Assembly: GCF_014126615.1 (NCBI RefSeq)
Contig: NZ_CP059897.1
Span: forward strand, 806,001 to 870,000
Direction of reading: 5' to 3'
Source: Ciceribacter thiooxidans
GTDB taxonomy: Bacteria > Pseudomonadota > Alphaproteobacteria > Rhizobiales > Rhizobiaceae
DNA: 64,000 bases
Shown: one piece after another, positions 34,536 through 42,674 of the stretch
Layout: each line of letters starts with the position of its first letter
Position numbering within the stretch: the first letter of the stretch is position 1
Notes under the pieces: model-generated
What the model was told of the DNA's origin: nothing
The model's input: the letters and a program-made list of their open reading frames with translations, nothing else
The model's database searches: none
Translations under genes and position numbers: made by a program

Positions 34536-35270
34536 TCAGTCCTCCTTCACTGCGGTTTCCTCCCGCGCCGCCTGCGTCAACTGGCCGACGACTTGGAGGT
34601 AGGCGACGAGTGCGTCCATTTCGGTCAGCACACCCTGATTGCCGTCGAAGGTGCGCACATTGGTCGCCTCGCCGTAGCGTTCCGTCACGCCGGATGATTC
34701 AGGGCTGTCCGGTGCTGCCTGGCCTCTGGCGTCAGCCGTTGCATTTTCGATCATCGCGTCCGTGTAGGGCACTCCGACCGCGCGCTGAGCCGCGAGGTGT
34801 TCACCGAGATCATCGATCCGAAGCGCATTCCTCTTCAGCCAGCCGTAGCGGGGCATCACTGATTCCGGCACGACGTCACGTGGATTGAGGAGATGCGCCA
34901 CGTGCCAGGCGTCGGAGTATTTGCCTCCGAGACGGGCAAGATCAGGCCCTGTCCGCTTTGAGCCCCACAGCATAGGGTGATCATATTTCGACTCCACGGC
35001 GAGAGAGTACGGCCCGTAACGTTCCACCTCGTCGCGCAAGGTCCGGATCATCTGTGAGTGGCAGGCGTAACAGCCTTCGCGGATATAGATGTTGCGACCG
35101 GCGAGCTCGAGTGGGGTGTAGACACGCATGTCTGGCGCCGCCTCGACCGTCTCATGAATGGTAAACAGCGGGGCGATTTCGACGAAACCGCCGATCGAGG
35201 CGACGCCGACGATCGCCAGAACGAAGCCGACCGCGTTGCGTTCGATCTTGCGATGGAAAAACTCCTTCAT
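34536..35270 (-). CDS. ccoO: Cytochrome cbb3 oxidase subunit II, mono-heme CcoO
   Basis: A 244-residue cytochrome c subunit with an N-terminal membrane anchor and one heme site, CYACH near residue 68, in YIREGCYACHSQMIRTLRDE. Other family marks: YDHPMLWGSKRTGPDLARLG and HLLNPRDVVPESVMPRYGWL. Follows ccoN with two bases between. Part of the high-affinity terminal oxidase used at low oxygen. Confidence 0.95.
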   Translation of the reverse strand: MKEFFHRKIERNAVGFVLAIVGVASIGGFVEIAPLFTIHETVEAAPDMRVYTPLELAGRNIYIREGCYACHSQMIRTLRDEVERYGPYSLAVESKYDHPMLWGSKRTGPDLARLGGKYSDAWHVAHLLNPRDVVPESVMPRYGWLKRNALRIDDLGEHLAAQRAVGVPYTDAMIENATADARGQAAPDSPESSGVTERYGEATNVRTFDGNQGVLTEMDALVAYLQVVGQLTQAAREETAVKED

Positions 35271-35272
35271 GC

Positions 35273-36931
35273 TTATTCTCCTGCCTGCGTGACGCCTGTC
35301 GCGGCATAGAGCGGCACGTCGCCGTCAGCCTCCGCCTTGCGGCGGCTTTGAGCCATCCGGATCGTCATCCCGACGTTGAAAGCGCAGATGACAGCGCCGG
35401 TCAGGAACAGGAGACCCCCGAAAGCGCGGGCGATATAGTAAGGGTGCATGGCAACCAGACTGTCGATGAAGGAATAGGCGAGCGTGCCGCTGTCGTTATA
35501 GGTTCGCCACATCAGGCCTTGAACGATGCCCGAGTTCCACATCGCGAAGACGTAGATGATGGTGCCGGCAAGCGCGAGCCAGAAATGGACCTCGATTAGC
35601 TTCGGCGAGTACATGCGGTCCTGCTTCCACATCCACGGCACCAGAGCGTAGATCGATCCGAAAGTGATCATCGCGACCCAGCCGAGAGCTCCGGCATGGA
35701 CGTGGCCGACGGTCCAGTCGGTATAGTGTGAGAGCGAGTTGACGGCGCGAATTGCCATGAACGAGCCCTCGAAGGTGGAGAGGCCGTAGAACACTGCGGC
35801 AACCATCATGAACCGTAGCGTCGCGTCGTCTCGAACCTTGTGCCAAGCGCCGTTGAGTGTGGCAAGCGCATTGCCGGCGGATGCCCATGATGGCACCAGC
35901 AATACGATCGAGAAGGTCATGCCGAGCGTCTGCACCCATTGTGGCAAGGCCGTGTAATGCAGGTGGTGCGCGCCGGCCCACATGTACATGAAGGTGATGC
36001 CCCAAAAGCTGATGATGGAGAGCCGATAGGAAAATATCGGCCGCTCCGCCCGCTTGGGCATGTAGTAATACATCATGCCGAGGAAGCCTGCCGTCAGGAA
36101 GAATGCAACGGCGTTGTGCCCATACCACCATTGCGTCATCGCATCCTGCACACCGGCAAACAGCGAGTAGCTCTTGGCATGGCCGAGGGAAACGGGGACC
36201 GCAAGATTGTTGACGATGTGTAGGACCGCAACGACGAGGATGAACGCCATGTAGTACCAGTTCGCCACGTAGATATGCGGCTCCTTGCGGCGCTGCAGCG
36301 TGCGAATGTAAATAAGGAAGTATACGACCCATACGACGACCAGCCAGATATCCGCATACCACTCAGGTTCGGCGTACTCCTTGGATTGCGTAAGGCCCAT
36401 CAGATAGCCAGTCGCGGCGACGACGCAGAAAAGGTTGTATCCGATCAGGACGAACCAAGGGCTGAACTGATCCGGCAGTCTCGCGCGACAGGTCCGCTGC
36501 AGGACGTGAAACGAGGTGGCGATCAGTGCATTCCCGCCGAATCCGAAGATGACGCCTGACGTATGTACCGGGCGCAGCCGTCCGAAGCTCGCCCAGGCCG
36601 AGTCCACAAAGGTCAGTTCCGGCCATGCAAGCAGGGCTGCGACCCATACGCCGACGAACATGCCGACGACGGCCCATGCGAGAGCCAGTATGATCCCGAT
36701 CCGCGTCGGGTCGTCATAATATTCCGAAAGTCGGCTCAACGGCGGCTCAGGCGCAAAGATCACCGACAGCACTGCAGATCCGAGGGCCAGGCTGAATGCG
36801 AGGACGACGTAGCCGTGCACCGCAAGTGGATCTCCGCGGCCAGCCACAGCCATCGCCAGCCCGATCAGGGCGAGCGCACCGAGCACGACGAGGGCCAAAC
36901 GACGTTCCGTACCGGTCAGTGCCGTTACCAT
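35273..36931 (-). CDS. ccoN: Cytochrome cbb3 oxidase catalytic subunit CcoN
   Basis: A 552-residue heme-copper oxidase subunit I of the cbb3 class with about 12-14 membrane helices. Metal-site histidines are seen in GRLRPVHTSGVIFGFGGNAL, WWYGHNAVAFFLTAGFLGMM and MWAGAHHLHYTALPQWVQTL, and TVGHVHAGALGWVAMITFGS carries the heme ligands near the C-terminus. It reduces oxygen to water and pumps protons. First structural gene after the NsrR-like regulator gene, 21 bases downstream, so probably transcribed with it. Confidence 0.96.
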   Translation of the reverse strand: MVTALTGTERRLALVVLGALALIGLAMAVAGRGDPLAVHGYVVLAFSLALGSAVLSVIFAPEPPLSRLSEYYDDPTRIGIILALAWAVVGMFVGVWVAALLAWPELTFVDSAWASFGRLRPVHTSGVIFGFGGNALIATSFHVLQRTCRARLPDQFSPWFVLIGYNLFCVVAATGYLMGLTQSKEYAEPEWYADIWLVVVWVVYFLIYIRTLQRRKEPHIYVANWYYMAFILVVAVLHIVNNLAVPVSLGHAKSYSLFAGVQDAMTQWWYGHNAVAFFLTAGFLGMMYYYMPKRAERPIFSYRLSIISFWGITFMYMWAGAHHLHYTALPQWVQTLGMTFSIVLLVPSWASAGNALATLNGAWHKVRDDATLRFMMVAAVFYGLSTFEGSFMAIRAVNSLSHYTDWTVGHVHAGALGWVAMITFGSIYALVPWMWKQDRMYSPKLIEVHFWLALAGTIIYVFAMWNSGIVQGLMWRTYNDSGTLAYSFIDSLVAMHPYYIARAFGGLLFLTGAVICAFNVGMTIRMAQSRRKAEADGDVPLYAATGVTQAGE

Positions 36932-36952
36932 GAATTTTCTTCCTTTCGTGGA

Positions 36953-37399
36953 TCAGGCGATCGCAGGATCAATGCCGAGCAGCGGGCCAAGGGCGGATTT
37001 GTTGCGCACGAGATCGGCGAGCGTGTATTTGTCGAGGACCGCTAGGAAGGCGGACAGCGCCTCATGCAGCATGCCTTTGAGCCGACAGGCCGGCGAAATG
37101 GCGCAAGGTCTGCCGCAGGTTTGCATGCATTCGGCCAACGAGAACTCTTCCTCGGTTGCCCGAACGAGCGCGCCGATTCCGATTTCCTCCGGCTGTCTCA
37201 ACAACCGCAGTCCCCCCGTCCGGCCGCGCGTCGTTTCCAGGAGGCCGAGGTCACGCAGCGTCTGTGCCACCTTGATAAGATGATTGCGCGATAGCTCGTA
37301 GGCGCACGCGACATCCGTGACGGTGCATGTGCGATCCGGCCGGGTCGCAATATAGATCAGCATGCGCAAGGCGTAGTCGGTGTGGAGGGTCATTCGCAT
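36953..37399 (-). CDS. Rrf2-family regulator, NsrR-like (Fe-S, nitric-oxide responsive type)
   Basis: A 148-residue Rrf2 protein: N-terminal winged helix MTLHTDYALRMLIYIATRPD, recognition region YELSRNHLIKVAQTLRDLGL, and a three-cysteine cluster site in ECMQTCGRPCAISPACRLKG. The cysteine pattern and the following MLHEALSAFLAVLDKYTLAD match NsrR, which binds a cluster that reacts with NO. It heads the ccoNOQP run. The palindrome at 37437-37465, about 38 bases upstream, is its probable operator and may also control the divergent carbonic anhydrase gene. Confidence 0.88.
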   Translation of the reverse strand: MRMTLHTDYALRMLIYIATRPDRTCTVTDVACAYELSRNHLIKVAQTLRDLGLLETTRGRTGGLRLLRQPEEIGIGALVRATEEEFSLAECMQTCGRPCAISPACRLKGMLHEALSAFLAVLDKYTLADLVRNKSALGPLLGIDPAIA

Positions 37400-37436
37400 G
37401 GAGCGTTTCCCAAAAAGGCGTGGCCGATCGTCAATG

Positions 37437-37465
37437 TAAAATAGGTATTCTGAATACCACTTTTA
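37437..37465. promoter_or_regulatory. Palindrome GGTATT-N3-AATACC, likely Rrf2/NsrR-like operator
   Basis: A 29-base imperfect palindrome with core GGTATT-CTG-AATACC and TAAAA/TTTTA outer arms. It lies between the regulator-cco operon and the carbonic anhydrase gene. No FNR-type TTGAT-N4-ATCAA box was seen in the same 230-base region. Confidence 0.6.
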
Positions 37466-37634
37466 TCGCCGAAGTTTCGATCATGGAAGTGCAATAACGT
37501 CGCAGGGGCAGTCGCCATCCTCGCTTGACGCTTCACGGAGCCGTCCTCGGGGTCCGATAACAAAGGAATGCGGATTTGACAGATGTCAGTTGGAAAGAGA
37601 TACGTCCGGTGTCATCCACAAGCGGAGCGTCGTC

Positions 37635-38231
37635 ATGATCGAAGACCTTTTCACCCGCAACAGAGCATGGTCTGCCGAGCGCAAGGCAGAGAGGGCGGAC
37701 TATTTCGAGCGCCTGTCGAAACTGCAGGCGCCGGAGTATCTGTGGATCGGCTGCTCCGACAGTCGTGTACCGGCCAATGTGATCGCCGGCCTCGAACCGG
37801 GAGAGGTGTTCGTCCACCGCAATATCGCCAACCTGATCCACCCCGCCGACCTGAACATGCTGTCGGTCGTTGAATTTGCCGTCAATCAGCTCGGCGTGAA
37901 GCACATCATCATCTGCGGGCACTACGGTTGCGGCGGCATTCGGGCGGCGGTGAGCGGAGAGCGCTTCGGCCTGATCGATCATTGGCTGCAGCCGATTCGC
38001 GACGTGGCCGACATTCGCTTTGAATGTCGCGAATGCTGGAGCGAGGAGGACCTCGACCGGCTGTGCGAAGTCTCCGTCGCCGCGCAGGTCGAACGTCTTG
38101 CCCGGACGCCGACGATCCAGGAGGCCTGGCAAGCAGGAAAGGACGTTTCCATCCATGGCTGGATCTACGGATTGCAGGACGGCTTGCTGTCCAATCTCGA
38201 CTGCACGGTGAGGGGAGGCTCTAGGTCCTGA
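37635..38231 (+). CDS. Beta-class carbonic anhydrase
   Basis: A 198-residue beta-carbonic anhydrase. Zinc ligands are in WIGCSDSRVPANVIAGLEPG (Cys, Asp-Arg dyad) and IICGHYGCGGIRAAVSGERF (His, Cys). Also HRNIANLIHPADLNMLSVVE. It interconverts CO2 and bicarbonate. Start 37635 has GGAG seven bases upstream; a longer reading to 37590 lacks one. Divergent from the NsrR-like gene; the palindrome at 37437 may control both. Confidence 0.93.
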   Translation: MIEDLFTRNRAWSAERKAERADYFERLSKLQAPEYLWIGCSDSRVPANVIAGLEPGEVFVHRNIANLIHPADLNMLSVVEFAVNQLGVKHIIICGHYGCGGIRAAVSGERFGLIDHWLQPIRDVADIRFECRECWSEEDLDRLCEVSVAAQVERLARTPTIQEAWQAGKDVSIHGWIYGLQDGLLSNLDCTVRGGSRS

Positions 38232-38508
38232 GCTTACCGTTCGGCAGGGGCGGTTGCGGGAATGTACGACGGGGTTCCCAACGCGGCGTCTGTCGACCTT
38301 GCTTGGTGTAGCCAGGCTTCCGACGAAAGCCGATTCCCGCTCGACGCGCGATCGAGACAGACCACGCAGGTGTCGTTGTGCGGCCAACGCGGGATGCTGA
38401 GACGGAGGTTCGGTCCGCGATCGCGCATTTTTTTGCCGCGATTGTTGTCGCGCGTGAGAGTATGCTGACCAAAAGAATCGGTCGGCTTCCTGCGTTTCAG
38501 GCTGCGAA
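38232..38508. other. Intergenic region downstream of carbonic anhydrase
   Basis: About 280 bases with no recognised gene. A short run TTTTTTT near 38430 lies in a GCGATCGCGC context but does not form a clear terminator. Confidence 0.35.
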
Positions 38509-38877
38509 ATGACGAGAGTGGGATCCTGTGTCTTGTGGTATCTTGGGCGGTTCTTCGCGCCAGAGCTTCGGGCCTGGCGAGGCAACTTGCCTCTTGCTGC
38601 CGTCTTCTGGGGCTACGGTGTCTTCGTGAGTGGCGAGCTTGCGGCCTTGTATGCTCTTGCCGTCTATCTGCAGCAGCCGCTGGTCCAGCAGATGCTCATC
38701 GTCGTCTTTGGGGTTTACACGCCGTGGATCCTGATCGTGATCTGGCGTTCAGCGGACAATGCCGCAGCGTTCTGGGGGACAATGGCCAGGTGGCTGACCA
38801 TGGCGTGGGCTCTCAATACCCTTTTTGTCCTCCTGTTTTTGCAGATTGATCTGCTGGTGCAATATGGACATGGATAG
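38509..38877 (+). CDS. Uncharacterised four-helix membrane protein
   Basis: A 122-residue protein with about three to four membrane helices (LPLAAVFWGYGVFVSGELAA, QMLIVVFGVYTPWILIVIWR, WALNTLFVLLFLQIDLLVQY). I do not recognise the family with certainty. Its end overlaps the start of the TDT transporter gene by 14 bases, so the two are probably translated together. It may be a partner of the transporter. Confidence 0.65.
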   Translation: MTRVGSCVLWYLGRFFAPELRAWRGNLPLAAVFWGYGVFVSGELAALYALAVYLQQPLVQQMLIVVFGVYTPWILIVIWRSADNAAAFWGTMARWLTMAWALNTLFVLLFLQIDLLVQYGHG

Positions 38878-39940
38878 GCAAGGTACGAAGGAGGCTGCCG
38901 CGAGCGTCGCTCCGCACCCGATCCTAGATGCGGCGGCCACGCTGTTTCCCGGTTATTTTGCATTGGTCATGGCGACAGGTGTGGTCTCCATTGCCTGCGA
39001 GCTCCTGGGGATGCGTGGCCTTGCGCTAATGCTCGTCGCGGTAAACTGGATTGCCTATCCAGTGCTCTGGGTCCTGACGTTCGTTAGAGCGTTGCGATTT
39101 CGCGACCTGCTCTTCCGCGACATTTCGGATCACCAGAGGGCGCCCGGTTTCTTCACGATCGTGGCAAGCACCTGCGTTCTCGGAACGCAGAACATGATCG
39201 TCCTCGGCGCGGCAGGTATCGCCTCGGTGCTGTGGTGGTTCGGGCTGCTTTTGTGGTTCGTGGTCATGTACACGTTCTTCACGGCCGTTACCGTACGGCG
39301 GGGCAAGCCGACGCTCGCGCGTGGCATCAACGGCGCCTGGCTGATTGCCGCAGTCTCCACCCAGTCCGTGGTGGTATTGCGGGGCGTGATTGACGTCGCA
39401 GAGGCGCCAGCGGAATTGGTCCAGTTCCAGGTGCTTGCCATGTTCCTGATCGGTTGCATGCTCTATCTCGCGATCATTCCGCTCATCTTCTATCGTCTCA
39501 CCTTCATATCGCTCAGTCGCGAGGACTTCAGTCCGCCCTATTGGATCAACATGGGAGCTGTGGCGATCACGGCTCTGGCCGGTTCCATTTTGGTCCTTCG
39601 CGGCGAAACATGGCCGATGATCACGCCGCTCCTGCCATTCCTGAGAGGCTTTACCTTTTTCTTCTGGGCGGTCGCGAGCTGGTGGATCCCGTTCCTTTTT
39701 GCACTTATGGCCTGGCGCTATGTCTGGATGAAGGACCGGTTCACGTACGAACCTGCGGTGTGGGGAATGGTCTTCCCGATGGGCATGTACTGCACCAGCA
39801 CATACCAGTTCGGTCGCGCCATGGGCTACGGGTTCCTCGACCCGGTTCCGAAGGTACTTGTCTTCGTTGCGCTTTCTGCCTGGCTCCTCGGCATGGCCGG
39901 ACTGTTGCGGCGTATCGCGAGGTCGCTCGTCCGAACATAG
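38864..39940 (+). CDS. TDT-family (TehA/SLAC1-like) transporter
   Basis: A 358-residue protein with about ten membrane helices. The N-terminus FPGYFALVMATGVVSIACEL is the hallmark of the tellurite-resistance/dicarboxylate transporter family; FPMGMYCTSTYQFGRAMGYG near the C-terminus also fits. Such proteins carry C4-dicarboxylates, sulfite or anions. Start 38864 (MDMDRQG) overlaps the upstream membrane gene; the M three codons later is an alternative. Substrate unknown. A convergent LysR gene follows. Confidence 0.8.
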   Translation: MDMDRQGTKEAAASVAPHPILDAAATLFPGYFALVMATGVVSIACELLGMRGLALMLVAVNWIAYPVLWVLTFVRALRFRDLLFRDISDHQRAPGFFTIVASTCVLGTQNMIVLGAAGIASVLWWFGLLLWFVVMYTFFTAVTVRRGKPTLARGINGAWLIAAVSTQSVVVLRGVIDVAEAPAELVQFQVLAMFLIGCMLYLAIIPLIFYRLTFISLSREDFSPPYWINMGAVAITALAGSILVLRGETWPMITPLLPFLRGFTFFFWAVASWWIPFLFALMAWRYVWMKDRFTYEPAVWGMVFPMGMYCTSTYQFGRAMGYGFLDPVPKVLVFVALSAWLLGMAGLLRRIARSLVRT

Positions 39941-39978
39941 CTTCGGGGACTTTGCGGGAATTGTGGGAGTCTGGCGGC

Positions 39979-40818
39979 TCACACCCGCGCTGCGGCTGCC
40001 ACGCGCAGACCCTCGCGAAGAAGCGGCAGCATCGCCGGGTCGGTTCGTTCCGACGAAACCAGGTAAGCAGGGTAGGAAAAAGCTGGACTGTTGGTGACGA
40101 TTTCGAGCCGTCCCTCGGCAAGTTGCGGCCGGACAAACCCCTCTCGGAAGTAACCGGCGCCCCCGACCGCGAGAATATAGTCGAGCGCCAATGGTCCGTA
40201 ATCGATGGTGACTGCCGGATTCGCGAGCTCGGGAAACGCCGCCCGGACGTTTGTGGCAAACTCCTCACCCCAGTCTATGCCGACCATCTCGACCTCCTCC
40301 CGGGGCGACGCCGTCCGCACGAGCACGAGCCGTTCCTCGAAGAGCAGCTCGGCTACAAGACCCGGCCTGCGTGGAGCACCATAGAGCACGGCCGCGTCTA
40401 CAGCGCCCTCTCGCACCAGCTCTAGCAGTCGTTCGCCGGTCTCAATTCTCGTGCGCAAAGCGATATCGGGGCATTCGCGCCGCATCCAGACCAGCCATTG
40501 CGACAGAAGCGGGTTCCAGAGGCTGAGTTCGGCACCGAGCGATATCGACGCTGCCCGGCCGGGCGGGAGCGCGACGGTGCTTCGTGCCGTCTCCCAGGTC
40601 TGTACGAGGCCGGCGGCAAAACGGAGAAACCGGTCGCCGGCGGGTGTCAGCCGCGCACCGGCCTTGTTTCGCACGAATACCGCTCGTCCCAAATGCTCTT
40701 CCAGCACGCGGATGCGCGCGCTCACCGCCGTCTGCGAAATATGAAGTGTTTCTGCCGCGCCCACGAAGCTGCCGGTTTTAACGACCTCCAGGAAGGTGCG
40801 GGCGACGCCGATGTCCAT
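39979..40818 (-). CDS. LysR-family transcriptional regulator
   Basis: A 279-residue LysR-type regulator: N-terminal HTH VARTFLEVVKTGSFVGAAET, then LHISQTAVSARIRVLEEHLG, and a C-terminal periplasmic-binding-like effector domain. Start placed at 40818, where MDIGVARTF begins; GGAGG lies nine bases upstream. It diverges from the PLP enzyme gene with 115 bases between, the standard arrangement for a LysR regulator and its target. Confidence 0.9.
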   Translation of the reverse strand: MDIGVARTFLEVVKTGSFVGAAETLHISQTAVSARIRVLEEHLGRAVFVRNKAGARLTPAGDRFLRFAAGLVQTWETARSTVALPPGRAASISLGAELSLWNPLLSQWLVWMRRECPDIALRTRIETGERLLELVREGAVDAAVLYGAPRRPGLVAELLFEERLVLVRTASPREEVEMVGIDWGEEFATNVRAAFPELANPAVTIDYGPLALDYILAVGGAGYFREGFVRPQLAEGRLEIVTNSPAFSYPAYLVSSERTDPAMLPLLREGLRVAAAARV

Positions 40819-40933
40819 GGAAGACTTCCCTCCAGATAACCGCAAGATAGTTGCGGACATATAACAATAGAATTCATTTGTCAGCGATGTGGCTCCCAGC
40901 CATTTTCCAGCAGAAGCTTGAGGAGTGATACCC

Positions 40934-42100
40934 ATGTGCGACAAGACGGCGCCAGGAGTTCAACCAGAAACGGTCGCCGCGGCGCATGGCGTGGCAAGTG
41001 ATGCGGCCTTTGGAGCAGTGGCACCGCCGCTCTATCTGTCTAGCACCTACGAATTTGCGGGCTACGACGAACCCCGGGCGTACGACTATGGCCGCGTCGG
41101 CAATCCCACGAGAGACCTTCTGGCAGAGGCAATTGCCAAGCTCGAGGAAGGAGCCGGGGCAGTTTTGACGCCAAGCGGCATGGCCGCAATCGACCTGATC
41201 GTCGGGCGCCTGCCGGCCGGAAGCCTGGTGCTGGCGCCCTTCGATTGCTACGGTGGCACGATGCGTCTCCTGAAGGCGCGGGCGGAACTCAGGCAGATCC
41301 GTCTAGAACTGGTCGATCAGTCGAATCTCGAACTGTTCGAAACGCATCTCGCGGCGCGCGCCGCTTTGGTTCTCGTCGAAAGCCCGAGCAATCCATTGAT
41401 GCGTGTGGTCGACATCGCGGCGCTCTCGGCCCGCGCGCGCGCCGTCGACGCCCGTGTTGTGGTCGACAACACGTTTCTTTCGCCGGCCCTTCAAAAGCCG
41501 CTGTCGCTCGGTGCCGACTACGTGCTGCATTCGACGACAAAGTTCCTGAACGGTCACTCCGACGTGATTGCCGGCGCCGTCATCGCCGCTGATGCTGATG
41601 AGCACCGGGCGCTGAAACACTGGGCCAACGTCACGGGAGCGATAGCGGCTCCGTTCGATTCCTGGCTGACGTTGCGGGGGCTCAGGACCCTGTTCGTCCG
41701 GATGGAGAGGCAGGAAAAGAACGCGATGGCGATCGCCGAGTTGCTCGCGGCGCACCCGGCCGTTGTCCGTGTCCACTATCCAGGGCTCGCCGGCCATCCG
41801 GACCACGCCCTGGCGGCGAGGCAGCAGAAGGGCTTCGGCGCCATGATGAGCTTCGAGCTCGCCGGCGGAGTGTCGGCCGTGCAGCGCTTCGTCCGGTCGG
41901 TGCGCACTTTCACTCTGGCCGAATCCCTGGGCGGCGTCGAAAGTCTGGTGGCGCACCCCGCGACGATGACCCATCTCGACATGGGAGCCGAGGCGCGTGC
42001 AAGGGCAGGTATCGGCGATGGTCTGCTGAGGTTGTCGGTCGGGCTCGAACACATCGACGACCTGCGGGCCGGATTGCAAGCCGGCCTGTCGGACTGCTGA
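40934..42100 (+). CDS. Cys/Met-metabolism PLP enzyme (cystathionine gamma-synthase / lyase type)
   Basis: A 388-residue PLP enzyme of the trans-sulfuration family. The PLP lysine is in VLHSTTKFLNGHSDVIAGAV; other marks are YGRVGNPTRDLLAEAIAKLE and LVESPSNPLMRVVDIAALSA. It could be cystathionine gamma-synthase, beta-lyase or O-acylhomoserine sulfhydrylase; sequence reading alone does not decide. ATG 40934 follows GAGGAG. Divergent LysR suggests it is induced by a sulfur or amino-acid signal. Confidence 0.87.
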   Translation: MCDKTAPGVQPETVAAAHGVASDAAFGAVAPPLYLSSTYEFAGYDEPRAYDYGRVGNPTRDLLAEAIAKLEEGAGAVLTPSGMAAIDLIVGRLPAGSLVLAPFDCYGGTMRLLKARAELRQIRLELVDQSNLELFETHLAARAALVLVESPSNPLMRVVDIAALSARARAVDARVVVDNTFLSPALQKPLSLGADYVLHSTTKFLNGHSDVIAGAVIAADADEHRALKHWANVTGAIAAPFDSWLTLRGLRTLFVRMERQEKNAMAIAELLAAHPAVVRVHYPGLAGHPDHALAARQQKGFGAMMSFELAGGVSAVQRFVRSVRTFTLAESLGGVESLVAHPATMTHLDMGAEARARAGIGDGLLRLSVGLEHIDDLRAGLQAGLSDC

Positions 42101-42228
42101 GGCGTAGATTCATCGATCTTCCACACACCGCCGTGGCTGGTGCATTCCAGCCCCGGGTCCACCGGGCAGGAAAATCAGTCGGATGCAAAGCGCTTTCTGA
42201 CCGGCTTCGCCTTTCCTCAGTCGCAAAA

Positions 42229-42247
42229 GTGGTATATGAAATGCCAC
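42229..42247. promoter_or_regulatory. Imperfect palindrome GTGGTAT...ATGCCAC before a small membrane gene
   Basis: The 19 bases have GTGG/CCAC outer arms and resemble the GGTATT-N3-AATACC site at 37437 at 10 of 15 core positions. It lies 16 bases upstream of the ATG of the 49-residue membrane protein, overlapping a promoter-like TATATG. Confidence 0.4.
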
Positions 42248-42263
42248 AATAACGGAGGTAATG

Positions 42264-42413
42264 ATGGACAGGAACGAAGTGCGCAGGCCAGTGGTCTTCT
42301 CCAGCGAGCATGTGAGCGGAAGAGACGTCGATGGTCGTAGCTTGATGCCGATGCTGATCATCGGCCTTGTTCTGATCGCGATCGGCTATGCCGCGATCAT
42401 GATTTTCGTGTAG
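42264..42413 (+). CDS. 49-residue single-pass membrane protein
   Basis: ATG 42264 (GGAGG five bases upstream) encodes MDRNEVRRPVVFSSEHVSGR, then a C-terminal membrane helix SLMPMLIIGLVLIAIGYAAI ending MIFV. It has a soluble basic head and one hydrophobic tail, so it is probably tail-anchored. No family recognised. The good ribosome site, isolated position and upstream palindrome argue it is real. Confidence 0.7.
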   Translation: MDRNEVRRPVVFSSEHVSGRDVDGRSLMPMLIIGLVLIAIGYAAIMIFV

Positions 42414-42674
42414 GCGCTAGGTAAAGACTCCGCCGTCCTTCACTCCGGCGGAAGTGCGCCTCTGTGAGCAGGTGAGCCGAGCTCTGCGGGCGAGAGTGAT
42501 TTTCCGCTCGCGCCCGGCATCAAGGCCCAGTGAGTAAAGGCGGGAGCGGTTCGGTCTGCAGTTGGTGTCCGGCTGCGAACGGTTTTGCCGGCCCGCCTAG
42601 GACGACCGCGGTGGACCAGCGCCGCGGCCCTTCAGCCTAGCGGGAACATCAGCCGAAGCCAGGCCGGCAATCCA
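42414..42674. other. Intergenic region, no gene seen
   Basis: About 260 bases between the small membrane gene and the convergent ABC binding-protein gene. No strong terminator or gene recognised. Confidence 0.35.

Noticed and set aside
37400..37634. FNR/FixK box upstream of the cbb3 oxidase operon
   Set aside because: No TTGAT-N4-ATCAA or close variant was found between the regulator and carbonic anhydrase genes.
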